Shown one piece after another: positions 43,968-56,824 of a DNA stretch of 64,000 nucleotides (positions are counted from its first letter, which is position 1; every line of letters begins with the position of its first letter). Source of the DNA: Craterostigma plantagineum (taxonomy: Eukaryota > Streptophyta > Magnoliopsida > Lamiales > Linderniaceae); contig JAPQWV010001055.1 of NCBI GenBank assembly GCA_027422505.1, positions 1 through 64,000 of the forward strand, given 5' to 3'. Under the pieces are notes generated by a model. It saw nothing but the letters and a program-made list of their open reading frames with translations, had not been told where the DNA came from and searched no databases. A program made the position numbers and the translations under genes.

Positions 43968-45200
43968 ATCTCTCCATTTTTGATGATGACAAGTAATTAA
44001 TGCCTATCTTAAGCATCTGAGTACACTCAATATGAAACCATTTTAGCACATAGCATGTTTAAGTATCAAAGCATGTGACAATGATCAGAGCAAATTAATC
44101 TATCAATTCTAAGCATGCTCCCCCTGTCTAATTGCTATATATCCTATGTAAAGCACAGCAGCAACAACATATAGCGACCAGGTCATATCATACGAAATGT
44201 CACAAGTCACATGGAATGTCGCAAATTTTCAGATCATATCATACCAAAAACCTGCACCAACCACAACCTACTAGCCCCAAAAACCAGCAAATAAAAGAAC
44301 TTAGTACTAAGCGCAGACAGGGACTAGGCATACTAGAGCTAGGAGATCACTAGAATTGAAGTCCTAAGGGCTAGAATCTCTATCAATGAGGCAGATGAGG
44401 ATTCAGTGATATTCAGAGCCGTGGAAATCTCCTTTAATACTTTTTAGCCCTATTAGAGTGCGTGAGATGTCATCGAACTTCTTCCTGTTATCATCCTTGA
44501 TGCCCTTGATACTCCGTTTCAAATCATTTATGGTTCCCTGCTCTTCGTCGCTATCTTGATCCTTTTTCTTCCGATTTCGAACGAGTGGCTTTCGAAGAGA
44601 GTGGGGATTTGATCAGAGCAATCTTTCGCTTCTTGTTGAGGCAGATCCGGTGCATTTGGTTTCGTCACGATTGAGATCGAAGGATTGAAGAGCGAAATAA
44701 TGAAGTGAAAGACTTAGGGTTGAATGAATTAAAGAAAGAAGAGATTGGACGGTTAAGGCCGAAAACTTCTTGGATGAGAATGAAAAGAAATTATGGAGAG
44801 ATGTGATATCGACTAGACGTGAGGCAGATAAGGAAACGATTTCAAATTTAAATTTTAAAAACATTGGTAAAAGGAGAAACTGCCCGTTAGATGGAACTAA
44901 ATGAAGATCAAGGATATCTCGCGGAGATTAAGGAAGGAAATAAGGACTAAGATCAGAGTTCAAAAATAATAAGGAATTTTCGGGTGAAAATAGATTTTAA
45001 CATAACTCTTGAAGAAAATCTATTTCGAGAGATGAGTTTGAAAAATTCTCCCTATGAACGGAAAGAAATAAAGTAGATAAGGAGGTAGAATCAAGAAAAA
45101 TATCAATAAAATCAGGAGATAAAGTCGAAGAGATCCTAAAGGATAAGATCGAAGAAATACTAAAGGGCTATCTTATCTAGTCACCTTTCCTATTTGAGCT
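43968..45200 (-). other. Copia-C post-pol region with ORF remnant
   Basis: Between pol and the polypurine tract the minus strand contains a degenerate open stretch (about 44864-44400), including DQDSDEEQGTINDLKRSIKG, an acidic coiled-coil-like segment. This is the position of the Sirevirus third ORF, but I cannot align it to the extra ORF of SIRE-A/B. The rest is non-coding. Confidence 0.4.
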
Positions 45201-46802
45201 AAATAATTCCTAATCGATCGCGAATATCACAAAATCTACTTTCAATAAGGGGTTTCGTGAAGATATCAGCCCGCTGATCATTAGTTCCTACGAAGTTCAC
45301 GCTGATATTCCCTTTCTGAACATGATCTCAAATAAAATGATGTTTCACCTCTATATGCTTAGTTCGAGAGTGGTGTACGGATTCTTAGTGATACTAATGG
45401 CACTAGTACTATCACAGAAATAGAAATTTGGTCGTACCTTAAACCGTGATCACTCAAGGTCTGTTTCCTCCAAATGATTTGCTGAGAACAACTTCCTAAG
45501 GCCATATATTCTGCTTCGGTTGTGGACAGGGTGATGGCATTTTGTTTCGACTGGACTAAGGGAACTCCCTAGTAATTGGCAAGACCACTAGTGCTTTTCC
45601 TATCTTCTCTAGAACATGCATAATCAGCGTCCGAGTATCCCATTAATGGATTCCTTGGAATTTCGAAACCACATTCCAAAATTGATTGTTCCTTTCAAAT
45701 ATCTAAGTATTCGCTTTGACTGCTGTCAAGTGTGATTCCCTAGGACTCAATTGATATCTAGAACATAGACCAGTAGCAAACATAATATCGGGTCTGCTTG
45801 CCGTAAGGTAGAGCGAACTTCCAATCATACATCTATACTTAGTTTGGTCAAAGAGCGTACCTTGTTCATCACTGTCAATTTTGGCGGTATGATGCATAGG
45901 AGTGTGAAGTACCTTGGAATCAGCCATTCCGAATTTTTCAAGTAGTTCCTTCGTGTACTTCGATGAATGTTTCCGTGTCCATTGCTTGATTTGCAATCCA
46001 AGGAAGTACGTGAGTTCTCCCATTAGGCTCATCTCAAATTCATGTTGCATATACTTAGAAAAATTCTCGCAAAGAGTGGTGTCAGTGCTGCCAAATATGA
46101 TATTGCACAAGTAGTATGTGATTCCCTTCGCATATTATAAACAGAGTGTTATCTATTGTTCATGTAAGCCCATGTCTAGTAAAAATCTACTCAATCTTTC
46201 ATATCATGCCCTAGTGGCCTGTTTTAAAAACCATATAAAGCTTTGTTTAATTTGAAGACGTGATTCGAAAATTCTTCTTTTTCAAAACCGGAAGGTTGCT
46301 CGACATAAACTTCCTCATTTATAAACCATTTAAAAATGCACTTTTCACGTCCATTTGGAAAAGCTTGATAGATGCATATCAAGTAAAATGCGTATTGACT
46401 CATGCCTAGCTACGGGTGCAAAGGTTTCTTGAAAATCTATACCTTCTTCTTGGGAATAACCTTTGGCAACTAACCTGGCCTTCTTTCGTGTCACGTTACC
46501 GTTTTCGTCCAGTTTGTTGTGAAACACCCACTTCGTGTCTATGATGGACTTGTCGTTGGGTCTTTCCACAAGAGTTCACACTTGGCTCTTTTCGAATTGT
46601 GCTAGCTCTCTTCCATGGCAATCACCCACAATTCATCGTCAAGAGCTTCATTCTCTGTCTTAGGTTTCATGGTTGACAACAGCACGTCATGTGATTCCTT
46701 AGCAGTATCATTTCGTGAAGTTGCTCTCGTTTTGATCCCTGAAGTGATATTCCCGATGACTTGTTCAGTGGATGGCTGGAAGCATGTTTGAATATTCTGC
46801 AC
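45200..46802 (-). pseudogene. Copia-C reverse transcriptase and RNase H
   Basis: RT blocks are [17 protein letters not shown] and [20 protein letters not shown] (46569-46345). The catalytic block near 46100 reads YLCNIIFGSTD in place of Y-V/A-D-D, so both aspartates are lost. 46110-45703 continues with MSLMGELTYFLGLQIKQ and YLTASRPDIMFATGLCSR. RNase H remnants extend to about 45200. It is inactive. Confidence 0.9.
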
Positions 46803-47730
46803 TGTTGTTTGTCTGAAGCCTCAGGTTCCTCTGACCCAGTATCTAGTTCCAACGGAATTGTATTCACCTCTTTGTCAATAACCTGTATACCTGCATGAGA
46901 CACAACTATACCTTCCTCAGTAGCATCTGCTTTAGGAAATTCATCAAATGTAACATGCACAGATTCTTGAACTGTCTTCTTCTTATTATTAAACACTCGA
47001 AAAGCTTTGGAATGAAGGTTGTAGCCTTGGAATATCCATTCATCTACTTTGGATTGAATTTTCCTCCTTATCCCTATCATTCAATATAAAACATTTGCAG
47101 CCAAATACATGGAAATATCCTATGTTAGGGGTTTTATCATTCAAAAGTTTGTAAGGAGTTCTCTTAATAATCGGTCTAAAGAAAATCCTATTCGAAACAT
47201 AACAAGCCGTACTAACAGCTTCAGCCCAAAATGTTTTGGGCGTATTATATTCGCTCAGGCATAGTCCTAGCCATTTCTTATCTCTATTTTTCCTCTCGAC
47301 CACTCCGTTCTGTTGAGGGGAATAGGGGCTAAAAAATTATGACTATAACCCTTTTCATCACAAAAAGATGCAAAAGATTTACTATCAAATTCTAGACCAT
47401 TATCACTCCTAATCTTACGTACCTTCATCTTTTCTCATTTTCTAGCTTCTTAATCAGTGGCGGAAGGTTATCTAAAGCCTCACTTTTCTGCGCAAGAAAT
47501 AAGACTCATGTGTACCTAGTATAGTCTTTACGATAAAAAGGCATATCGTTTACCTTCAATGACATAACCTGTACCGGACCAAAAGGTCAAGATGCAGCGG
47601 TTCCAGTGGTCTGGACGTAGATATCACATTCTTAGTTTTGAAAGACGTCTTGGTCTGTTTTCCCATTTGGCACGCTTTGCAAATTCTGTCCTTAGTGGCT
47701 TCATATCTGGAATACCTCTCAACAGTTCAT
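46803..47730 (-). pseudogene. Copia-C integrase
   Basis: 47303-47040 reads MVERKNRDKKWLGLCLSE and TFWAEAVSTACYVSNR, then TPYKLLNDKTPNIGYFHVFG, the distal core and C-terminal integrase blocks. 47080-46667 continues with IFQGYNLHSKAFRVFNNKKK and a linker. The N-terminal core lies around 47730-47310 in several frames with stops. Confidence 0.85.
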
Positions 47731-48250
47731 TGCATGATATGTGAGACATCAGTTCCATGTTGGCATGTCCCAAACGTTTGTGTCATAACCATGTGATCCT
47801 GCGTAACTGCTAGACACTTGACGTTCTGGTTAGCAATATCATCAAGAGTGATGCAGTCGATATTACCATGTCTAGATGCACTAAACACAAACCCCGTCAT
47901 CCTTTTTGACAAAGCACTTATCTTTAGCAAAGGCTACGGTATGTCCATCATCACATAGTTGGCTAATGCTAATTAAATTATGTTCTAAGTTCCTAACAAA
48001 CCATACGTTATCTATAGTGATATTTAAAGTGTTACCAACAGTACCAACTCCAACGATTTTGTCTTTTGCGTCATTAGCGTACGAAACGTATCCTCCATCA
48101 ACCGCTTTTAACGACACAAAATTACCTATATCACCTGTCATGTGGCGGGAGCACCCGCTGTCGAGATACCACCTGCTTTTCTTGCTGGGATTCTTCCTTC
48201 GTACTGTAGAAAGAAATACTCTTCTGAGGACCCAATTGCTGTTGGGTCCT
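47727..48250 (-). pseudogene. Copia-C protease region
   Basis: The piece 48324-47881 contains SRWYLDSGCSRHMTGD (Asp-Ser-Gly present) and then NVWFVRNLEHNLISISQLCDD, standard Sirevirus protease blocks. The pre-integrase part follows in another frame (47930-47727). Confidence 0.85.
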
Positions 48251-49945
48251 AACATGTTAGCGGGGAAATAACTTCTGTTAACATATGAAATATCATTCTG
48301 CATAGACGGTGATCTCCTGTACAATCAGATACAACAGTGGCATTTACAGGTGACTTCTTAGGTCTCCAAACATACTTAGCTTTATCAACTTTCTTTAAAG
48401 GACAGTTGTATGCATAATGACCATTTCTACCACAACAGAACACTTAAGCTTAGGCACAGAATGTTTAGCATGCTTCTTCAGTGGAATAACCTATCCCTGA
48501 CCTACAATGTTCCTAGGAGTACTTAACAACATATCTAGGTTCTGCTTACTCTCAAGGAGTCTATCAACTTTCTTTTTTCTCTATCAAAGGAGTTACTAAG
48601 TTCTATGATATCTCTAGATAAGTCACTGTTTTTCTTTTCTAATTCGTCACAGTCACATGGAATTTCCTCTTTCTTAGCAGTAACTAACTCTCCTTTCAAA
48701 GTGTGATCTCTATATCAGCCTCATGTTTTTTCCTTAGCTAGGCCATCTCGCTGCTTTATCAGTTCCTTATTCAAGGAATTTAGTGACTTAATCTTTCTCT
48801 CTGCTTTTTGAAGTAATTCACACAATTCTTCCTTACTTTCTTCAATATCAGAAACAGATGAGTCACTTTCATAATCATTCTTATAAAAATTGTTTAGGAT
48901 ATGAATTTTCTCAATGGAGAAAGAACGAGATACCTAATCCTCGTCAGCCATATAAGCGTGATCTTCGTCCTCGCTTTGTTCCATTTCAGAGTCGTTAGAT
49001 TCTGTCACCATGGCCTTCTGCTTCCTCGGTTTATCATCCTTGATTGTTGGGCATTCATGTGCATAATGGCCTGGTTTGTTGTATCGGAAGCATTTCTGGA
49101 CTTTATTCTCGGACGTGGAGATTCCTTGTTTTTGTTTTGGAATTTGCCGGAGTTCCCTTTGAATCTCCTTTTCTGTTCGAATCTTTCGAATCTCTTTGTA
49201 AGCATGGCTAGGTCGTTCATCAGGCATTCTTTCTCGTCGTCAGAATCAGATTCTTCTTGGTTGGATCTGAACGCAATACACTTTTGATTTTTGTGCTGCG
49301 ACTTCTCATTCATTGATGTTCGAATCACTTCGTAGAGATGAGAGAGCCAATCAATTCAGAGATGCTCAGGGCTTCCAGATCCTTTGATTCGTAGATGGCA
49401 GTAACCTTGGCATTCCATTCCCGTGGCAGTGATCTCAGTATCTTTCTGACTTGTTCACTGTTGGGAACCTTCTTTTCGAGATAGAACATTTGTTGATGAT
49501 TCCCATGAATCTGCATCTGGCTTATGGTTTCGTCAGATTCCATTGAGAACAGTTCGTACTGATGAGTGAGCAAAGCCCATCTTTCTTGTACAAATTGTGG
49601 GTTCCTTCATGAGTAACTTGGAGCATATCCCACATAGCCTTTGCCGATGAGCAGGAACTAACCCGAATGTATTCTTCTCATGTGAGTTGCTAGCATGTTT
49701 TTCGCCTTTGCATTTCGCGTGATTCCTTTTTGTCATCAGCAGTGTAATCTTTAGCAGCCTTTGGGGTTCTATCGGTTTTCATAGCCGTATATGGTCCAGT
49801 AGTGATTGTCTCCCAAAGATCTAATCGACATCGATGAGAATTCGATCATACGATTCTTCCAAACTGCATAGTTCATTCCATCGAAGAGAGACGGTCTAGA
49901 GTGGGATTCACCCTCTCCAAATACATCAACACTCTAAAAAGCCAT
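48251..49945 (-). pseudogene. Copia-C gag with two zinc knuckles
   Basis: ATG at 49945 gives MAF and then a stop at codon 4; the frame continues with RPSLFDGMNYAVWKNRM, the Sirevirus gag N-terminus. The middle (49573-49325) has EWNAKVTAIYESKDLEALS. One knuckle at about 49095-49055 reads CFRYNKPGHYAHEC, with the second Cys changed to Tyr. A second at about 48440 reads CCGRNGHYAYNC. A lysine/asparagine-rich linker precedes the protease. It lies 44 nt from the primer site. Confidence 0.85.
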
Positions 49946-49988
49946 TATATCTTAACTTAGTCGTGTTAGGCCTTTGTTGAGTAACCTT

Positions 49989-50000
49989 GCTCTGATACCA
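49989..50000 (-). other. Copia-C primer binding site
   Basis: The minus strand reads TGGTATCAGAGC, two bases after the 5' LTR end CTTCA. It matches the initiator-Met tRNA 3' end. Confidence 0.95.
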
Positions 50001-50002
50001 AA

Positions 50003-51300
50003 TGAAGTTTAAAGTATGCCTAAGAGGGGGGTGAATTAGGCTATAAAAATTTTGGCTTGTTCTTCTTTGAAAAATACTTTTCTTTAAGAAGCTATTAGCA
50101 GAGTGTGTTATTTCCCAGAAAGCAGTAAGAGTATCAACTTTATCTCCCTAATACAACCGAAGCACTATGGAAACTAGACCTCCACCTAGGCTGTCGCGCA
50201 CCAAGTTTCGTTCCACATCGTTTACCCAGGAAACCAATTCCCCGACTGGACACAGCTTGCTACCGAAGGGCCACCGAATCCACCAAATTCGTCCCTCCAC
50301 GTGCGAAAGACTCCACTCGTGCTCCTTTGTGCGCTCAACACGTCCGAAGACAAGGGTTTGGGATAGGGTGTTGCTAAAGATCGCTCAAAGGGTACAGAAT
50401 TCGCAAATGAAAGCTCAACACAAACTACGAATTATCGCAAATTAACGCTCAAAACAGTCTACGAAATTCGATGGCTTGTGTGTTCGTTTCGTACCCTTCA
50501 ACGTGAAGTTTTTATCCTCTATATAGACCTCAGAATCGCTTCTACACTTCACACGGAAAGTTAAGCACAGAATATGCAAGATAAAGCTCAATAATCACGT
50601 GCATTAACTCAAAGAATCTTGCCAAGAATAAACCAATTAAGCTCAACGTCAAACATGATCATTTACCATAAATTCCAGAGTCTTACTTTCATTCCACGGT
50701 AATCTCATCCGTTTGTCAGCACATTCCATATATAGACTCAATCAGCATATTACCACATATAGCTCAATCAATTAATCACTTTCCAAATATAAATCCCAAG
50801 TCGCATAAGGAAAGATAGATCATGATTCACTGATTTAAAAGTCAAATAATATAGCACTCAAAAGGAATATATCATTGATACTCTTTCCTAAAATAAATCA
50901 ATCACATGTAAGCACTTAATCAGAATATCTTTTCCATATATGGCATACTCATACATATCCGGGTGATCACAGCGATATTCTTTCCTAAAATAACTCAATC
51001 TCACAGACAATTCACATATCACTCAACATAGTATATTTTCCACAGATAGCACACGGTGAGATTCCATTCATACGAGAACGTTCATAACCAGGTGATCACA
51101 TCAATATTCCAGTTAAGCACAAGATCATACAAATTCGATATCTTAACGATTTAATCACATTTAAGCACTTAATCGAATAATTTGACATACTTAAACATCA
51201 TAAATCATACATATCGAGTTTTCAAATTGTACCCCCATAATACATAATTACTTTGGAATAATCAAAACTCTCATAATCATTTGTACCAAAAAGGTCTACA
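50003..51300 (-). repeat. Copia-C 5' LTR
   Basis: The 1,298-bp LTR pairs with 42676-43967 over its full length with scattered substitutions and short indels. The minus-strand TATA-type box TCTATATAGA is at 50518-50527. Confidence 0.95.
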
Positions 51301-51305
51301 CCTTT

Positions 51306-51930
51306 GTTATGAGCAGCGAGAGTCTCATATAGTCTATTTTCTCGTAACAATTTGATTGAGGAAGAGTTACGATATGTATTGATCATATTGGTTGGCTAGA
51401 CATATATGGAATTTGAAATGCTCATTACCAATCCTGTGTGAATACATGTCGTTTTACACATCTTCCTGTTGTTTTTAAATATAAGTCATTTCAAGAAAAA
51501 TAACTTAAATATTTCCAGCTTTACCCCTCATTTTATATATATATAAAAAATAGATCAAATAGGATAAACCAATTAATTAAGGGTATAATCGAGAATTTAC
51601 TTTATATTTTAATATGTATGCAATTATTTAAACGACTTTTATTTATAATTAGAGGGAGTATAATAAATAAAACTAGTATTGTTACAACTCAAATGCATGT
51701 AAATATATAAATTTATATTAAAAATAGAGGGGTAAAATCGAAATATATAATAGGAAATATAGTAGGGGTTTTCTTTTAATTTTAATATTTTTTACAGTTT
51801 ATCCCTAACCTTGAAAGCTTAATAGAAGAGTATAGAAAAACTAATTTTATAATTAGAACAACAGAAACAACCAAATAAAGATATTTTTCTCCGATTTTAT
51901 TTTACAGCTAAAGCAACTTTCTTCAATATA
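51306..51930. other. AT-rich intergenic sequence
   Basis: No ORF, RNA gene or element boundary is recognised. It ends with the target duplication TTTCTTCAATATA (51918-51930) of the retroposon that follows. Confidence 0.6.
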
Positions 51931-52474
51931 AGCTCCATTTTTCAAAGAATCCGCTTTTGAGCTGAAAGAGAGAAAAACGGAGAAACAACTCTCTCTCTCT
52001 CTCTCTCTCTAAAAAGGGGGAAAAACCGGCAGCCACCTACACCCCGCGACCCCTTAACCACAGGGACCGTCCACCGGTGACCTCCCCTCCGGCCAGCACC
52101 ACCGCAGCAAGCTTAGTCAAGGAAATCCCATTGTAAAAACCTCTCCCCCATCCTTGCTACAGTTGGGATGGTGGAGAAACAAACCTTACTTTTTTTCTTC
52201 TGTTAATTTTTCTTTTCCTTTCGTAGTATTCTCATTGTTGATTGTACTTAAACTGTGGATGTGATTCTTGACTGTGGGTTAGAGCTATGGCTGTGAGCGT
52301 GTGTGTCTTTGTTCGTTGGCAGTGTCGTATTTTGGGATTTTGTGTTCTCTTTTGTCTTTTGGTTGGGTTTGCTTGGCCTGCCCCATCTGTTTGTATGTCT
52401 TCGTTTGTTATGTTAGTGTTGTCCTTGTTTGTTGCGTTTGTTGTGGTTGCTTGTTTGTTTGTGTTAGGTAATTG

Positions 52475-54805
52475 TAGGGTGGGATCGGATCGGATAAATC
52501 GGGTTTCGGGTATTTCGGGTCGGGTACCCGAAAAAATCGGGTAGTGAAAATCAAACCCGAACCCGATCCGATTAAGGTTCGGGTACCCGGCAATCGGGTA
52601 CCCGATACCCGTCGGATCGGGTCGGGTTCGGGTTTTGTTTTTTTGTTTTTTTTTTTTTACAAATTAGTATGCTAACATTAATTTTAATTCCTTCAATTTG
52701 AAAAATAAAGTTCATACCAACACCAATAAATTAAACAAAATCAACAAATAAATTCAACATCATTAAAAACAATAATTTCAACACAATCACAATAAAATAT
52801 AATCAACCATTAAAAATTAATATTTCAACACAATTAACAATAAAATAAATTCAACACCATAAAAATAAATAATTTCACACCATAAAAAATAAATAAATTC
52901 AACATCGCCCATATATAAAATCAAATAGCACCATAAAGTGAAGATCAACAAGTCACGACACGACACAATACGATAAAATGAGCTCACAACACAACACAAA
53001 TCACGAATAAGGTCAACACCATCCTAATATTACAAAACAAAATAAGTCGGTCAACCATCAACAACTAAAGCTCCAACATCAAATAGTAAAACACACACAA
53101 TTACATTTCACATATCAATAGCGATTGACGATGTATCCACGCCCGTGCTCTCCAATTCTACAAAAAAATTAGCAATATTAAACAAGCACAATTGTAAAAA
53201 TCAAGTAAAGCATATAATATAACGTAAACATAACATACCCTTCTCGATGTTCTCGATTTCGCTCAAGTCCTCCTCAAGATTTATTGGTTTTCGAGTCGTG
53301 ACGAATCCAATCTTGGACGCATATTAGAGCTTGCACAATCTTGGTTTGTGATTGGTTTCTAATGACCGACTTCAATCTATCCTTTTCCCCCACATACATG
53401 TTGTAAATGTCCTTTGTTATAGTTTTCCCGTGTAGGAATTCTAAACATAGGACAAACAACCGACAAGAAATGCCTAAAACCCTCGTTCTCTACGGTTTTA
53501 AAAGGTAACTCGTCAACCGCAATCATCTGACACAATGCATCAATCGCCTTACCTTGATCAAATCTCCAAGTACCGAGTGTACCGTCTTGCTCATTCCCAC
53601 GACTCCGAGATGGTTGAAAAGCAAGACGAGATTGACTTGTTTGAACTTCTTGCGGCTTCTTTTTACACGACTTGAAGTGATTCCTAGGATTGGTTCCATG
53701 AAGCCTGGGGTCGGCTTTAAGTGCACTACTACAATTCTTGCACCTCGCCTTTTGCACTTTGTCGACTTCACAAAAGAATTTGGTGAAGTGTTCCCAATAC
53801 GTTGACCTAGACGCCATTACAGTTTTAGTTTTTCTTCCGACCCTTCTCTTTACCTTCTATATCCTCCTCAAGCTCCATATCATCGATGTCGTCGACACTT
53901 TGACTTGGTGGAATATCATGGGCTCCAACGTTCATATGGTGTTTCGGTATCTTGAGACTCCCGAGTCTCTTCTTCGGTACGAACATTATCTCTAGTTGAA
54001 GCTTCACTTGAAACGTGACTACTATGACCTGCCATCTACAAATCAAGCATAAAAAGCATGTTAACATTTGAGAGCATCCAATACATTTTAAAATTCGATC
54101 ATAATTCAAGTTCAAATACATGTTAAAAAATGGGAAACCTAAATGGCAAATCAACCACCCATGAATTTAGACGTGTATAAAATGTTAATACATACTCAAA
54201 ATCATCTTTTGAAACCCAAAAATTCAAAAACAACCAACAAAATTTCGAAAATAGAAATTAAGATTTAGACCTTCTCGGCGAATCGGTGGGCGGCCGATGA
54301 TGCTGAGGTCGGATACGGCGGCCGGTGCGTGGTGAGGTCGTGAGCTGCGAGTCGCGGCCTGTGGGTGGTGAGCCGTGAGGGTCTTCTGCTTTCGTGAATC
54401 GTGAGGGTCTGCTTCTGCTAGTTCATGTGTTTGTGTGTGTCGTGTGTTGAGTTGGGGTGAGGGAGGTAAGTTCTTTTTTTTATTTATTTTGTTTGGTCTA
54501 ATGTGATTGTGGGCTGGTTTTCTTTGGGCCATATTTTATTATGTTAGGCCAACAAATAATGATAAGTATGGGCTGGAATGAATAGTTAGTACATATGATA
54601 TATTGCTGGGCCGGATATTTCGGGTACCCGATCGGGTATTTCGGGTAGCTCAAAGCTACCCGAAACCCGATCCGATATTATCAATCGGGTATCGGGTTTA
54701 AACCCGATACCCGAAAAATCTGATTTTTTTTTAAAAAAAATCGGGTAAATACCCGATCGGGTCGGGTCGGATACCCGTTACCCGAACCCGTTTTACACAC
54801 CCCTA
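52475..54805 (-). mobile_element. hAT element with BED-finger ORF
   Basis: The 2,331-bp element has a perfect 8-bp duplication GGTAATTG (52467-52474, 54806-54813). Ends are TAGGGTGGGATCGG and, inverted, TAGGGGTGTGTAAAACGGG; subterminal regions are dense in CGGGTACCCG/ACCCGAACCCG. It encodes only the N-terminal part of a hAT transposase, so it is an internally deleted, non-autonomous copy. It interrupts the retroposon described above. Confidence 0.9.
53274..54154 (-). pseudogene. hAT transposase N-terminal part
   Basis: A first stretch (54154-53825) ends in the acidic SVDDIDDMELEEDIEGKEKG. After a frame change 53817-53377 gives a BED zinc finger (WEHFTKFF, then CKNCSSALKADPRLHGTNP and NHFKSC; C2H2 type), and a region KAIDALCQMIAVDELPFKTV typical of hAT proteins. 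The next frame (53459-53274) reads DIYNMYVGEKDRLKSVI and stops. The catalytic core and the C-terminal dimerisation domain are missing. Confidence 0.85.
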
Positions 54806-56325
54806 GGTAATTGTGTGGTCTTTGTTGATCTTGTCTCGGTTCGTTTTTCCTTTCTGTTGTGGTTGTTTTGGTTTGCGGGTTCGTCCATTTTCCTCGCAGG
54901 GAGTTTTTGTCTTCTCGTGTAGGAGTTGCCTTCCTCTTTGTTGGGGCTCTCTCTGAAGAAGACAATTTTTTCAAAGTGAAGACAGAGGAAAGTGATGAGT
55001 ACTTTAAATTGAAGTTTAATAGCAATTAATATGGAGTTTTAAGCTTGATTTTTAGTAGGTTCTTTAGTTCTTGTCTTGTTTGGCAAAGTGTTTCTTTCAG
55101 CTTCTTTCTCCCCGTGTGGGAATTTAGTCTACTTTCGTAGGAGTGTTTTTTCCTCTTGACGAGGTGTTTTTTTTTTCAGAATTGTGTTGTCCTCTTTATG
55201 AGGTGCCTATTCCTACTGGCATTTACGATGTGATCAGAGGGCTCTATGGGCTATTTAACTCGTTGTACTTGTTTTGTATTGTCATGTCAATCTATCGTTT
55301 TGAAAAAAAAACTTTTTTTTAATAGGACAACAAAGAGGAGCAAGCAACGGGAAAACAGAGAGCAAAGGAGAACGAAGATCTCCCCCACCTCCATTAATGG
55401 AGGATGGGGGAGAAAAAAAAGTTGTGTGGCGGCGAGAGAGTTTTTTAGAGAGAGAGGCAGGAAACCCTAGAGAGAGGCAGAAAACTGGTGATTGATTGTC
55501 CATCCTCCACCTTGCTGCCCTGCCTCCTCGCCCCCGTCTCACCATCTGCTGCGCCGCCTCCGCCCCTCCACCTCGCCCCTCCGCCTTCGCCTCCGCCCTG
55601 CCCCACTGCCGTGCCACATCCGCCACACTACCTCGACGCTCTGCCGCGCCGCCTCCGGCCCCGCCCCCGCCTCGCCATAGCAGCCCACTGCCGCCTCACC
55701 ACCTCCACATGAGTCTCCCGAGCTGGGAGCTCGTATTTCCCGCCCTCTGGTTGGGATCTTTCTCTCCCTCGTTGGAGCGTTTTCTCCCTTGTGGAGCCCT
55801 CTCCGATGAAAGCGAGTACTCATAGTCAAAAGGCCAAAGAAAGTGATGAATATCGTAGATGTAGCTTAATAGCTATTTTTGTGGTATGTTCTTTAGTTCT
55901 TTGTGTTTAAGACTGTGTTGTCTTGTTTTCTGTCGGCTTTTTTCTTCTTTTGATTTGGTTTGTTCATGCTCCGTGTGAGCCTTTATTGTCTTCCGAATTG
56001 ATATTACCGGATAGACCCCCCGGGCTATTTAGTCCATGTATGTTTGTTAATGATATTGAAGCGATCGTTTCGAGAAAAAAAAAAAAAATTTCTTCAATAT
56101 ACAAAATACAGCATAAAACAGACTTTTCATGAGAGGAGTTTTACAAAATGGGAAGAGATTGAGCATGGTTACCAAACAAACCCTACAGTTTTCTTAATAA
56201 CAAAAAACAAACGATTGAAATAACTGCCCATCTTCCAAAACATTTAACACAACAAAAAAATCACATATCTATCTCTCATGCACCACCACCATTACCCATC
56301 TTCTTCTCCAAAACCTTCAGCTTGT

Positions 56326-56773
56326 TCAAAGATCATTCATGGTGCTTGATGCCACCTGCAATCATGTCAAAACTACAATATATTTCCTTAAAATATTCCT
56401 CAAATCTTACGAAAAACATTTTACTTCAAATCTCCACACCTTCATTTTAGCTCTCTGTTCCTCGTCTGCAATGCTGTTTCGCCGCCTCTCTTCAGAAAGT
56501 GTTTCGACAAGGCTCATCTGTTCTTTCCTTTGCTCCTCAATCTGTGCCTTCAATTGCTGAATCTGCTCAGTTCGTGCAAAGGAACAAAGATCACAACTTA
56601 AAACTATGATCAACGGCTAAAAAATCTTGAAATTTCTTAGAGTGATCATTCACCTCAGCTTCACGAGCAGCACGCTGTTCCTTCTCATTGAGCAGCTCGT
56701 CGAGCAGTTCGCTGACCGTCGCATGAGTCTCATTCTCCGACCTTTGATCCAAAAAATACATAATTTAGTCAAA

Positions 56774-56824
<51 letters not shown>

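Larger units (their letters stand above)
42676..51300 (-). mobile_element. Copia-C: full-length Sirevirus-type element
   Basis: Two LTRs (42676-43967 and 50003-51300) bound the element, with perfect target duplication CCTTT (42671-42675, 51301-51305). Minus-strand order: 5' LTR, primer site (49989-50000), gag with two zinc knuckles, protease, integrase, RT/RNase H, a short post-pol ORF remnant, a polypurine tract within CATCATCAAAAATGGAGAGA (about 43968-43985), and 3' LTR. The CATCATCAAAAA context next to the tract is typical of Sireviruses. Coding regions are all broken. Confidence 0.95.
51931..56088 (+). mobile_element. Poly-A-tailed retroposon unit, nested
   Basis: The unit lies between perfect 13-bp copies of TTTCTTCAATATA (51918-51930 and 56089-56101) and ends in about 14 A (56075-56088), the hallmarks of LINE-type retroposition on the + strand. 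It contains a (CT)n run at 51989-52011, a GC-rich part, a hAT insertion at 52475-54805, an internal A-run near 55303-55312, and a second related copy (about 55320-56088). Related stretches are AGTGATGAGTACTTTAAA (about 54990) and AGTGATGAATATCGTAG (about 55840). No RT is encoded, so it would depend on a LINE elsewhere. Confidence 0.65.

Noticed and set aside
53825..54154. Hydrophobic N-terminus (CFLCLICRWQVIVV) of the hAT ORF as a membrane domain
   Set aside because: Another frame in the same place starts MAGHSSHVSSEAST, a more typical hAT N-terminus; the hydrophobic stretch is a frame artefact.
55488..55829. Overlapping Pro/Ala/Arg-rich ORFs in several frames on both strands
   Set aside because: They come from GC-rich, low-complexity sequence of the retroposon; all frames are open together, so composition explains them.
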